The notes beneath the pieces are model-generated. The model did no database searches. It was not told the DNA's origin and saw nothing but the letters and a program-made list of their open reading frames with translations. A stretch of 64,000 nucleotides of DNA from Stereum hirsutum FP-91666 SS1 (taxonomy: Eukaryota > Basidiomycota > Agaricomycetes > Russulales > Stereaceae): positions 415,934 through 479,933 of the forward strand of contig NW_006763136.1 of the NCBI RefSeq assembly GCF_000264905.1. Direction: 5' to 3'. The position numbers were made by a program, and so were the translations under genes. Below are positions 1 through 11,459 of this stretch, one piece after another. The first letter of the stretch is position 1. Each line of letters opens with the position of its first letter.

Positions 1-275
1 CAAGCCAGACAGGCGCCACGCAGTCCTGTGCCCTCTAACCACCATCTTTCTGTCGTGTTCTACTCACTCGAAGTCAGTAGTTATAACTCCCAGATCAGCC
101 TTGAGCAAGAGAATACTTATTGCTTCTTGATCATCTTTGGCACGAACTTCGAAAGCAGCCTTGAGGTTGAACTTGCTTCCTGCGTCGCTTGGAACTTTTG
201 GACCCATTCTGCCGTGGCAATTTATGACAGTCGTCTGCATCATTTGACGCCAATACCACACCGAAGTCAAAATAA

Positions 276-2869
276 ATGGAGGAAAAAATATCCAACGTCG
301 CAGGTCGCTTCAAGAATCGCTTTGGTCTTGGTGGGCCAAGTGGCGCCCCACCGTTCCCCTCTTCTCCGTCCCCATCCCAGTACGGGCAATCGTCCTCACA
401 CGGAGGGAGCAACTCAGGACATGGACCGCCGCCCCCGATTCCACCTCGCCCCGGTGGAAGCAAAAGCTTCGATGATATCGGCCATCCGAGTCCGCCGTCG
501 ATATCACGTAGTGCTCGTTTTGACGCTGGCGCCATCTACGCTCCAGGAGCTTTTCCTACCCCGGAGCTTCCTGAGTACCCTTTACAGAGGTATTGAGATG
601 TCCAAGGCTCTCATTCAGTCAGCACTATCTAACATATTTGTGTCGATAGATATCGTATATTGGAGCCCTCATCCACGGATGACTATACGTCGACGACCAT
701 CCAAAAGGCTCTTGACGAGCTCGGTCCTTCAGCTACGGTATACCTACCTCCGAGGACGGCGTGGAGGATCCATAAGACCATTACTCTTCAAGAATATCAA
801 GAAATCGCGACCTTCGGTTATCCCGCCTCGCATGATGATATGGCGCTCCTAGATGCACAGGAGGACTGCACTCCTCATGTCATTCACGCATTCGACAAAT
901 CTGGTATTCGGATCCGCAATTTGATCCTTGAAGGTAATAAGGAGAAATATGGGTGGGACGACAAGGGAGGCTGTATGATTCAACTCGGCGGTGGTAAAGC
1001 TCACAATCAGGTTAATTCTTCATTTTCTTTGCCTGTGACGTTCCATCAAATGCTCATTGCGACTATAGGTCCTTGATCGCTGCGTCATCCGTAATCCAAG
1101 ACACTGGTCTTGTGTTCAAGCGTTTGACGGTTCTCACAATGTCCGCATCACGAACAACTTCATTGGTCCTGCTGGTGTCGGCTGTGACATTGAGCAGGGT
1201 CATTGGGCGGATGGAATTTCGTTTGCAGCTGCAGATGGGTTGGTCGCGGGGAATCTTGTCACCGATACTACGGACGGAGGTATAGGTAAGGCTTATTTCG
1301 ACAGACCGAAGCGCGGTGATTCTCACAATACCGCAGTGCTGTTCAACGCAACCGGAACGCTCGTTACCTCGAACACCGTGGTCACGAAGAGTCGTCTTGG
1401 CCTAGGCGCCATCAACATGGTGGACCATATTGTTTGTGAGTATCCTTTCAAACGTCCGGAACTGTATACTGAGAAATCTGCATCCACTCAGACGACGGCA
1501 ACTACAACTTTACTCGGGTAACCCACAACACCATCGTCGCCGCCGGGACGATGCTCAAGATCGGAATCGGTCAAGGCCTCTCCGTCTGGTGGGCTCCCGA
1601 CAAACGTCAGATCAATTATGGCGGTACCGTCTCGCACAACCTCATCACCCGCGATCTTTCCCATGTTCCGGGCGCAGGTCATGGACTTGGCGAGGGCACA
1701 GTTGGGTACGGCTATCCCGTCGGAAGCGACATTGCCCATTGGACGTGTATTGACAACGTCTCTGATCCCAATGTCATCTACCGTGGCGATACTTCTGGCA
1801 CCTTGCCTGGATATCTTAATGCCAGTCCTGGCCCTTTCATCCATGACCCATACGGAAACTCGGAAGGCCACGAAGCCGATGTGAGCACGTTGAGGCTGCA
1901 GCCGGAGTTCGTCCAGGGTAAAGTTTGGGGTCTACTTCGCATCGAACCCGGTCCATCCAAGGTCCTCGCGTACGATGGCGGTGGCCTCAAATTGCATCGC
2001 GGCCAGACTTTGCACCTCCTGGGTATAAGCATAACCTTTCGCGACGACGCCGAGCTCTGCATCTTCAGGACGAAAGAGCACGAACGTGGCGGTGGCGAGA
2101 TCCTCTGGGAAGCTGGTATCAGACGCCACATCGACCCCAGACGACCAGGTTTCGAGAATCTGATGCTCCACTTCACCCCAAGCGGCAAACTCTGCGTCGT
2201 TGACTCTACCAATCCTCACTCGATCTGGTACGACCTCACGCCACACGTTCCGGCGCACCTGCCACCCTCCGATTCCAAACGTCCATCGACCCCGCGCCTC
2301 CTCTTCTCCGCCTCGAAAGACCAGCCCTTGCTCAGCATCACTTCCCCTACGGGAGACCTGTTCTACGCTTCTTCCTACACCGCCGGCCGTTTCGGAGAGT
2401 GGAAGTTTGGACGATATGTCGCTCGACCGACACCTGATGTTCCGGGCGGCGGAGCGTTGATTTGGACTCTGGCGCCGAATAGGAGGTTCGTGGTGTTGCA
2501 TGTTCGCGATGAGATGCAGATGCCATTGCGTTGGCCTCTGGATTTGTCGAGGTTCCAGGTCGTGTGCGATAGTGTTGGGGATGCGGAGGCGGGACCAGAG
2601 GTAGATGATCGAAATGCGACGTTGGTGCTGCAAGGAGACGGACATTTGGTACGCGTGGTTTATCAGTATCTTGCGCGGGTCACGGTGGTCGGGATGTTGA
2701 AATCATTTGTTTTATGCAGGTTCTATACGATGGCTCAGGCCAGCCGCGTTGGGGCTCGGGGACGCATGGGGACAGAGGAGCACACACACTCCGATTTGGT
2801 CTGGGGACGCCTGCAGAACCATACCTGGAACTTCTGAACGAGCACGGGCACCAGCTGTGGAGCACGTAG
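276..2869 (+). CDS. Right-handed beta-helix (pectin-lyase-like) protein with bulb-lectin-like C-terminus
   Basis: Six exons join in frame (276-589, 650-1010, 1069-1285, 1337-1435, 1492-2648, 2720-2869), giving about 765 aa. All junctions are GT...AG. The 51-nt third intron is a multiple of three, so the frame stays open if it is retained. The N-terminus is Pro/Ser/Gly-rich with no signal peptide. The middle (about residues 110-480) has the short NxI/NxF turns of a parallel beta-helix, such as NVRITNNFIG, DTTDGGI and LVTSNTVV. The last 60 residues contain LVLQGDGHLVLYDGSGQPRW, which resembles the QxDxNxVxY repeat of mannose-binding bulb lectins with His for Asn. Sugar binding or polysaccharide cleavage would be the family expectation, but catalytic residues were not identified. 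It converges with NOP53. Confidence 0.75.
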
Positions 2870-3285
2870 AGAACAGATGAGTTCAGAAAGCGATATCGGT
2901 GTCGGAGAGCACTCTGACTTGAAAGATCTTGTCAGAACGGACAGCCCACATGGACTGTGTTCGGTTTCGAGAATCAAAGTCATCTAGACGAAATACATAT
3001 GTAACAAAACTTAGCCTGTAGCGAAACCCGAAAGTCATTGACCTCATGTAACCTGGACCGCATAGAATGAAAGGGACTTTTGTGATTCTTGCGAGGCGGC
3101 AGCTCGTGTAGCGTAAAGGGGCACGATAAGCCACGATGGTCTGCATTTCCCCGAAGCAGAATGACAATACGGCGCAAATCCAAGGATACAAAGGAGGAAC
3201 GCCCGAGACGACAGGCATTGTTCCGACAGGAAGATCAAGGAAGATGACGGTGGAGCTCTAGACAAACGAAGATGGATCAAGATGT
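2870..3285. other. Convergent intergenic region
   Basis: This lies between the 3' ends of the beta-helix gene and NOP53. The short open frames have no recognisable protein. It presumably holds both 3' UTRs. Confidence 0.5.
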
Positions 3286-4952
3286 TCACTCGAATCGCTT
3301 CCATGCATACTTTTCGACCTCCTTTGTCTTTCCCCTCCGCTTTTTTGGCCTGAAAAAAGGTTCAATATCAGTGGGCGACTCAAAGAGAGAATGTATGCGG
3401 ATGGGAACGTACAGGACAGGAACCCGTGGCTCAATGAGTGCACGGTGTTGCATGCTCGTGAAGCGGTCCCGGAACAAGTTCCCCTCCGTCTAAAGAGACC
3501 CATATCAGGACGAGGCACATTATTCGAGACAACGAAACGCACCTTCAACCCTCTCAAGCTCTCACTGAGGTCTTCACCGAGCTGCACATCGAGTTCACCT
3601 TCCTTGACGATGTGCTTTCCCAACCGCTGCCCGGCCAACCCCTTGCGTAACTGTTCTTGCTGACGTGCACGACGGAGAGCTTCAGCTTGTTCACGAGCAC
3701 TAAGAGTCTTCTCTGCCTCCTTGCGGAATGTCTTCACCGAATCGACTGATGCTAGGAGTTTCCTGCGTAGCGCGCGAGCCGCGAGAGCTCGTTTCTGAGA
3801 ATCAGACAGAAGGGTTAGGCTAATGAGAAAAGAGAAAGAAGAGAATTTCGACCAACCTCGACACGCTGCTTTTCTGCCTTCCGCCTCTGCTGCTTCGTCT
3901 TCCGCGCGGGCATCTTCTTCACAATTGGCTCACCTTCAGCGTCCAGCTCTGCCTCGTCTTGTTCGCCGGGCTTGTCCACCAACATGCCTTCGACACCACC
4001 GTCGACGGCACCAGCCTCTCTCCGTGCAGACATGATGCGGCTCTTGAATTCCTCCGAGGTTTCTTGTTCCTTGACTCGGCGCTCTTCAATGGAGTGCGCT
4101 GAACGAAGGAGTTCGGAGTGGGCTTCGACGGGGGGATTGTAGGAAGTTCCAAGATGGGGGGTTTGTACGGCTGGTATAGTGATTTGTTGGCGAGGGTGTG
4201 GCGTATTAGGCGCCTGAAAATGTCCATATCTAACTTGAGCACCAGCAACAGAACATCGGAAAAAACGGAACGCACCTTGAACTTTGACTTATTCTCTTCC
4301 ACATCGTCCGCGTCCCACACGTTATACTTTCCGCTCTCCTTTACCGCCTCAGTGACCTCCATCAATGCACTTCCCTCTCCGACCTGATCGTGGTCAACTG
4401 CGCTGTTGAGTGGCCCACGACGATTCTTCTTCCCTAGCTTGAGAAGACGCTCTTTTTCGGCGTAAGACACTGAACCAGGCTTCTTTTTATTGGATGAAGA
4501 AGACGGGCGAGAGAGGACGGCAGGTACAGCAGAGCGCTGCGAGAGTATTCTGTGTGATGTGAGCAGTGTTTTGGAGAATTTTCGGAGTGATTTTCGGACT
4601 AAATATAACGAAGGTTATACAGAGCTATTCTAACAACCAAAGAAGGCATAGTACTGACCTTTATCGTCACCCTGCTTGTCGACGACAAACAAGTCTTCAT
4701 TTTTGCGCTCGTGCAGAGCCGTTCTGCAAGCGAAAATAAGTCGAGATCGTACAAGCTATGACTGGATGAAACGCACCCAAACAACCGCTCCTCACCCCGG
4801 ATATCCTCAAGTGTATCCTCTACATCTTCGATATCGACATTCTTTCTCCAGGCCTTCTTGCCCTTGCGGCTCGACTGGTTGTGCTGCGCTGGGGCACCGA
4901 TGGTTGAAGCGGGCGTCTTGGATTTTTTCGTGATCTTCGAGGTCGTCATCAC
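3286..4952 (-). CDS. NOP53: Ribosome biogenesis protein Nop53 (60S assembly)
   Basis: Seven exons join in frame (4777-4952, 4659-4723, 4276-4598, 3857-4213, 3543-3794, 3413-3489, 3286-3349), giving about 437 aa. Nop53/GLTSCR2 family marks are the N-terminal RKGKKAWRKNVDIEDVED, the central VQTPHLGTSYNPPVEAHSELL, a long Lys/Arg/Glu-rich helical stretch, and a C-terminus with EGNLFRDRFTSMQHRALIEP ending KYAWKRFE. Yeast Nop53 docks the Mtr4-exosome on pre-60S particles for 5.8S processing in the nucleolus and nucleoplasm. The start is the first of two adjacent Met codons; the second at 4949 is equally possible. It is convergent with the beta-helix gene and divergent from the F-box gene at 5586. 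Confidence 0.93.
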
Positions 4953-5585
4953 AGTCAGCTGTACTATTTTTCGTAACCGTCAACTTTTGGGACGCTCGAA
5001 ACAATATGGAGAGCCTACTTTGGTTTTGGAATAGCAAGATGGTGGCGGAGTGGCGAAAGAAGTTGCGAAACTATCGGTCGGAAATAACGTCAATTACGTA
5101 ACTGACAAAAATGGTTGCTCGTCGGCGGCGCGTCTCGTCGCGTCCACGACGGATCTTCATGCTCTTCGTCCTTGGTTCTACATAAATATTCAAGTAATAT
5201 CAGCCCTCTCTGCCTGGGCTCTATTGTTTCTCCAAACAGCAGTGAACGTTGACTCCGATATTTCTGTGCCATGGGGTCCTTTGCTTGGTTCTGTTTCTCT
5301 CGATTGCGAGATGTCTTGTTTCTTTTAGTTTCCCAAAACAGGCCTTTAGGACGGGATCAAAAGTCGTTCCTTTGAGGTGAGGCTCCTTTGTCTGGTGCGC
5401 TATAAGTTGCGAGACATTTGATGGTGCTACGAGGAAGAGCAAACATCTTCTTCCTCTTCGTGCCTCAGCGTTTCGAGCCTCTAGGACATCTATCACTCGT
5501 ACCCACATTTTCTCCGATTGAAAACTGCATCAGTATTAACTGCTGTATTCCTGCAGGTTACTCAAGGAGCACACTCCTTTTCAGC
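4953..5585. other. Divergent intergenic region (NOP53 / F-box gene)
   Basis: This 633-bp stretch must carry both promoters. It holds only short open frames, none recognisable. No clear TATA box was assigned. Confidence 0.5.
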
Positions 5586-7043
5586 ATGCAGACTCTCCCC
5601 ATCCCCTTAGAAATTCTTTCCGACATATTCATCCGTTGCCTTCCCGACCTCGCCCAGCCGTTCAACCCCGCATAGGCGCCACTCGTTCTCACTCGCGTGT
5701 GCAGGGAATGGCGTACGGTAGCTCAAGGGACACCGCGATTATGGACGAATATTTGTGTCAGATGGTCCAACAAGAAGCCACTCTCGCCTACCGCGTTGAA
5801 GGTCTGGCTTTCGTGCTCTCAGTCGCTTCCGTTGAAGATCGTCGCCTTCATGTGGCGCAGAATATCTCCAGAAATGCAGCTCCGGTACTTCCGAGCGCTG
5901 TGTGACCATTCCGCACACTGGCGGGACGTAGAAATTCGCCTTGACAGCCAAGAAGCCGCCATCGCCCTGGTGTCCCATCTTGGGCAGGACCGTGGCACGA
6001 GCAATCTACTCCCGATGCTGACACGGTTCAGTCTCACATGCACACCCTCAGTTTCTGACTGTCAATGGGATGCTTACCTTCTCAATACCTTGAGATACTC
6101 TCCAGATTTGCAGACTCTGATGATACATGACTGGCAAAACACCATGCTTATGTTCTCAGAACGCCCACCTTTCCTCGCCTCTATTCAGAACCTGGTATTG
6201 TGCCACTCCTTCTCTGAAGGTACGTGGGCTTGGGATATGCCAAATCTCATGTCGTTTGTGCAGGCACGCCCCAGCCTCGTCTCGTTGGACTTGAGCTTAG
6301 AAAGCACGATTCGCTTCATATGGCCGCCCGATGGCACAGTAACCCTTCTGCCACAGCTTCTGTCCCTCAAGATAGGCAGCGGAAATCTTACGGCTATGGC
6401 CGATATGGTCCGCGGGCTTTCCGTACCATCTTTGACGTCACTGGAACTCAGTATGTTTGGAAGTGTGAGTGGCGAAAATGAGCACCATACATCGCTTTTT
6501 ATAGACCCTTTTCTACGTCTTTTGACAAGCTGTTTGTCTACCTTAAATCATCTTCACACCAACTTCGACAATCCATACACCGACTCCCGGGCGAAGAAGT
6601 TGATCACTAGCCTGCCTTCGTTGACATCCCTTGTAATAGTCGAAGCGTACTCCTTGCGGGACTGGACAGACATGCTCGAACTACTCACATTCAAGTTCGA
6701 CGAGGGTGGTCGGCTCACGGGAAGTGCAGATCAAAACATTACACTTCGAACACTTTTCGTTGATGTGGCTGAAAACCCTATCATCATTAACGACAGTGAT
6801 GACGAGGCTGAGTATGAGGAGTACATCGAGGCTTTGGAGAACATGGCGCGCTCACGATGCACCATTCCGGATAATGCGACGTCTAGTGACGGAAGGCCCG
6901 TTGCGCGGCTGGAACATTTCGGAATGGGGCAATGCACGGGGGATGCATTCGAGCGAGGCCCGATATCGCACTCTGATATCGTGAAGCAATGTTGGCCAAG
7001 GCTTTCTGAATTTGTGGACCCAATCTTAAATCTCTTGCATTGA
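5586..7043 (+). pseudogene. F-box/LRR-type protein gene with an in-frame TAG at codon 30
   Basis: The frame reads 486 codons without an intron. It begins MQTLPIPLEILSDIFIRCLP, a typical agaricomycete F-box start, and continues as APLVLTRVCREWRTVAQGTP RLW. The only break is TAG at 5673-5675, exactly where paralogs in this window have a coding residue (compare DPTQAPLTLTQVCREWR at 20928). CAG to TAG is a single C-to-T change. The rest shows leucine-rich repeats, a DDEAEYEEY acidic patch and a normal stop, with no other lesion. The ORF beyond the TAG lacks an ATG for over 50 codons, so a restart would lose the F-box. It could be a recent pseudogene, a readthrough gene or a sequencing error. An intact version would recruit SCF substrates. 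Confidence 0.7.
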
Positions 7044-8171
7044 TGCGCATAGAGCTTCGATTCATGGCTGTTGAATAGGAGGCCATGATATTCACGTATG
7101 AAGCTGTTAGCACAGATTCTGCATTTTGTCGTGCGTGTCACGTCAAGTACAACAACCTGTGGTTGCGGTGTGAGTGTGAACCCGACAAGGTGAAGAAAAA
7201 TGTGAGATATCATCAGGGAGATCTTTCGACATCAGTAGACCTTGGAATCCGACATGCAAGACCTTCCGCATCCCGTGAACAGCGGGAGGTCGATATCTCG
7301 ACAGCATGTGATCGCGCACTCATACGGCGCACCGAGAAAAGCAAGAGTATGTCCTTCTTCAAGAAGTGATACCGGATGGTATTGTGTGGGAGGACGATGT
7401 GCATGGTGCTATTCAAATCGAATGAACATCGTCCGTGGTGGGCACATAAGGAGAAAATTTGCAGCCCAAACTGATTCTTATGATCGCTCGCCTGACTAAG
7501 TCTAATTCTACTGCATCAGTGCAGAAAGAAAGACGAACAAAATCGAGAGCATGTTTTGGAAGATACTTAGCGAGGAAAACAAGAAATTCAGAAGAAAGAG
7601 ATCATGAGACCAGGGCCGTAGCGTGTGTCTGACACCGCTCCGGGACCGGGCCGGCTTGGATACGCACGTGCCACCTGCCACATCCAGAGGTGTGGCGACG
7701 GCGCACAAGACTGAGCAAAGACCAAGCAAACGCTGGGGGATGGTATAAGTACACTCAGTCGACATTCAGTACTCGGTACTCAGTGTTCGAGCTTGTACAA
7801 CACTTTCTGCGCCGATCATAGCCGATCATCGTCCTTATGGAATCTTGAGGACTTTCTTTGATGATGATCCAACACCGTGCTCTTGGAGCGACTTTTCCCA
7901 CCGGGCGTCGATGATCCCCGGCAAGTGATTGCCCTCAGCCCAAGGCCTCTTTCCCGAGTTGTCTAGCCATAGCAGGTTTCTCTGCTTCAGACACACCAAG
8001 ACATTCAGGTGCGTCGAACCTTGAGGCGCTCAGTTCCCATCACGTCACCAAAACAAGATAATAACTTCGATATCCATAACATGATCCATTAGAAAGTGGA
8101 TCTCAGCTTCGAGGTCTAGTATCAGTAGTCCATCAGGCCAAAAAGCTTCAGGACGACCTCCACCCTTCTCA
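7044..8171. other. Intergenic region between two F-box genes
   Basis: This 1.1-kb stretch has only short overlapping frames on both strands, without recognisable domains or extendable splicing. A TATAAG-like sequence near 7743 has no assigned gene. Confidence 0.4.
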
Positions 8172-10061
8172 ATGTCCACCGAAAGGCCTCGTGCTTCTCC
8201 TGGATCCACTCTGTCTGTTGGATGCGGTCGCAAGCTGAATTCGGATGTTGAGCTTCTTGTTATTAAAGCTGTTTTCGACAGCAGGACGTCGCGATCCTCT
8301 GACCTGTCGGCATTGAGTCTCGCCTGCAGCGAATTCTATGGTGTAGTGGCTCCTAGACGCTGGCGACACGTCAAATGGCCCAAGGTGAAAGCCATCAAGG
8401 GGGAAGCTGTCGGTGACAAAACAGAGAGAATCATCGATCCTCTCCCAACCTCTATCTTAGGTCTAGTCAGGTACGAACATGACCCGTTAGTGATTGCGTA
8501 TTATGTTTAAATTCACTGTGGCTTATTATCCTAGGAATTTATACCTTTTCTATGAACAGGACATCCATTCGAGCGTCGAGAATTCAGAAGCGTCATGGGT
8601 GTCGTTAACAAAGAGCCTTGCCGACATGTCTAATTTGGAAGCGGTGGCTTTCAATCTGCCGACACCACCGCCTGTACCTGTTGTGGACGCCCTTTATGCT
8701 CTCCCCAATCTGAGAACCTTCGAATCCATGTCCACACCACTACACTTCCAGCACACTGTATCGCATCCCGCATCCATTCGGCGGCTCGTACTGCAACGTC
8801 CAATAGCGGGCCTCAACATCGACAACTCGACCACGGGATTCCGAATTGATCCCATCATCCCCTTCACCATGGGGTTCACGAGCGATCCTACTACATACCT
8901 ACCCCGCGATAATCACGCCCAACACCAATTTGAAAGGTCGCTTAGGACTTCTCGCGCACAAGAGGAGCTCCTTTTCGCACACTCCACAATCTGTGCGACC
9001 TTGCGGGATCTCCATCATCTTGAGCTGGACATCGAATTGTTCGACTTTGACGTACTAGGCGAGGCGCGGTTTCCCAATCTCGTCACTCTCATATTCCACG
9101 GGACTTCGTCAGTCTCCTCCTCCTCCTCGCTCCTCAAACTCAAGGGCATGCGTGCCCTTCGGGAAATCAGCTTCGTTCTCAGCCTCCCCTCGAATTCTCC
9201 CAGCAACTTTCACGTACTTCCTCCATTGTCTGACGAGTACTCGTCGCGGGCCACTGTGGACCTCGTATCGGAGTTGTTTCCGGAGTTGCAGGTCTTCCGC
9301 ACCTCGAATCCCGTTCCGGACGACACCATCTATTATACTCTCCCAGACACAGTACGTGGCATCCACTTCAAAAGCATCATACCGGCCATGCGCGCGCCTA
9401 CCGTCCCGCATACAGGAGCGATGGACGAAGCTGGTCTTGTGAAGATCTTGGAGGCACTGAACGTCAGGCGAAGACGCTCGATTACGGATCTTAGTGTCAT
9501 ACTCCAGGTTGTGTTGACGCCGACACTTCTTTCTTTCATCGTCGGCACATTCCCAAACTTGGAGACTCTCCAGATCAAAGCACCGTTCATCGACGAAGGC
9601 GGGGCGCAGTCAGCATTCTTCTCATTGGTACGTCAGTCTGTTTCGCTATAGAATCCAAGTGTACTTTAAATTGATCATTCACTTAGACCGACTACACGGA
9701 CGCACTTCGTCCGCTCCGCAACCTCAAGCACCTTCGCCTCTCATTGCGTTCCTCGGGTATTCACTCTCAAGATGGCCATGGATCAATACACGAGCCCGTA
9801 GACCCCCGAGAGCATCGTATCATCAAGTACATGGCCAAGGAACTCAGTCCTTTCCTGCACACTATTGGACTGTATCGCCAATTTTCCGCAACTCTGGGGA
9901 GTCATCGTATAAGGACGTCTAGGGCACCCGTACGAGACTACGTAGGATGGTGCGATTATCATATCATCAGGAAGGATGGAAGGATCTGGGATGTGAGGCC
10001 GTCGTGGCCCAAGTCGCTAGAAGAGACGAGGGAGAAGACTCATTGGCTCCATTCGCTGTAG
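8172..10061 (+). CDS. F-box-like protein (divergent F-box, LRR-like body)
   Basis: Three exons join in frame (8172-8470, 8535-9627, 9687-10061), giving about 588 aa. The N-terminal segment VELLVIKAVFDSRTSRSSDL followed by LSLACSEFYGVVAPRRWRHV resembles the weak F-box of agaricomycete families with the pattern LALVCR..W....LW. The body has regularly spaced leucines (NLEAVAFNLP, LPNLRTFESM, FPNLETLQIK), consistent with degenerate leucine-rich repeats. The C-terminus is hydrophilic and Trp-rich. The expected role is substrate recognition in an SCF ubiquitin ligase, but the F-box is too divergent to be sure that it binds Skp1. Confidence 0.7.
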
Positions 10062-10497
10062 CTTTGATCAGTGGTTATTTATTCATTCTCTCGATTATGC
10101 TCTATGCTCAGATGTAGTTGCCACAGTGTCAATATATGCACAGAACCGTAAGATACGACGTAGTTTTACGCTGGATACAGCTACGGGTCAGCGTTGATGT
10201 GTGGTCGTACATCCTAGCACTCAGAGGGTATGATGTTTTCAACCTCTTCAGCTGCGATTACCACGCGAGGTTTAGGAGGATATTACAACGCAAAGACGTG
10301 AATAAAGTCCGCATAACCCTTGGTGTTGATATCCAGTACATCCATTTATAATACACTACTGATCTTCATTGTGTGGATACAGCCATTGACGCCTAGTTGG
10401 AAACCTTGCTGGGAACGTTGTCGCTGCAGGAGGAAATATCCAGAACATTATTAGTACTAGTGCTCATCCATGTGGTCACAGCACGACGACGAGGGTC
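10062..10497. other. Intergenic region, convergent 3' ends
   Basis: This lies between an F-box-like gene on the plus strand and a small minus-strand gene. No supported coding sequence was found. Confidence 0.45.
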
Positions 10498-10763
10498 TCA
10501 CCCAGTAGCAGACTCGAACCCCTCACGAGCAGTGTCGGTGATCTTCTCGTTGACGCCACGGTTCTCGGGAACTCCCTCCTTCTTCTCAACAGCGTCGAGA
10601 CCTGTTAGACCACAAAACGAAGTCGCAGTCAGTGCAAAAACTCCCAAACCTACACGAGCACGTATAAAGAAAGACGGTCAAGACACGATGGATGATGGGC
10701 ACAAAACGTACCTTTGTCGGCGTAGTCCTCCTGACCCTGGCCTTGTTGTTGTTGGTCGGACAT
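10498..10763 (-). CDS. Small hydrophilic conserved-type protein (51 aa)
   Basis: Two exons (10712-10763 and 10498-10601) with a 110-nt intron give a 51-residue protein. It begins MSDQQQQGQGQEDYADKGLD and ends with a segment containing VNEKITDTAREGFESATG. The Gln-rich start, charged body and complete lack of hydrophobic segments suggest a soluble, perhaps disordered protein. Small proteins with a DKGLD...NEKITD...FE..TG pattern are, as I recall, widespread in filamentous fungi, but I know of no assigned biochemical function. The clean splice, the TATA box about 90 bp upstream and the codon-consistent frame make the gene credible. Confidence 0.7.
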
Positions 10764-11459
10764 TGTTGAATATGTAGATGAGTGGATGAAGTGAGTTGGA
10801 TAGGTGTTTAGATGGGATGAGATGTGAGTAAAGTACGCATTGCTCGACGAGACTTTATAGTGAATATGCGTTCGGAGTAGCGACGTCACTGGCAAGGTAC
10901 AACCGAACTGCTGCGTCATGAGCATCAAAGTATACTCCTTTACACTCATGTTGTGGTGTTGTAACCATGACGATTTGGACGCGGAGTCCAGGCTTGCTCA
11001 CCGGGGAGCTGCAAGGAGTTGTACGTGGAGCAAGGAGCGCACGAGAACGATGGGTGAGATGAGGCCATCTCCACGACGTGAGGCGAAGGAAGCACACGTT
11101 GGAGTCACCTGCGGAGGTTGACGCCGTTTTGAGTCGGCGCGCGCCGCAGTCTGAATGAAGCAAGCGGTATCAGGATCAACGGCCCTGGTTTGAGCACAAT
11201 AAATTATACCGTCAAATAAGTAGTAGCGTCAATGAGGAGCTGGTCTCGAGGGTCGTACATGACGAGTTGCGACGCAAGATCAGCTGTGACAAAGGCTGAT
11301 TGTACGAGTGACAAACTCAACACGACACAAATCCAAGAATTTAATGAAGGGAGTGAAAACCTCATACTAAAGTAACAGACGTTAGACCAACGACTTCGCA
11401 GTTGCAGACCAAGACTGTACTCACAAAAGCAACACAACTTCTCGACTTCGAGCATCCGT
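10764..11459. other. Intergenic region upstream of the 51-aa gene
   Basis: This 0.7-kb stretch separates two minus-strand genes. It contains the TATA box at 10853. No other coding unit is supported. Confidence 0.45.
10853..10859 (-). promoter_or_regulatory. TATA box of the 51-aa protein gene
   Basis: TATAAAG on the minus strand, about 90 bp upstream of the ATG at 10763. Confidence 0.5.

Noticed and set aside
28..852. 274-codon plus-strand frame at the left edge
   Set aside because: It is a shadow of the beta-helix gene, crossing its intron. Its sequence has no family pattern, while the spliced frame does.
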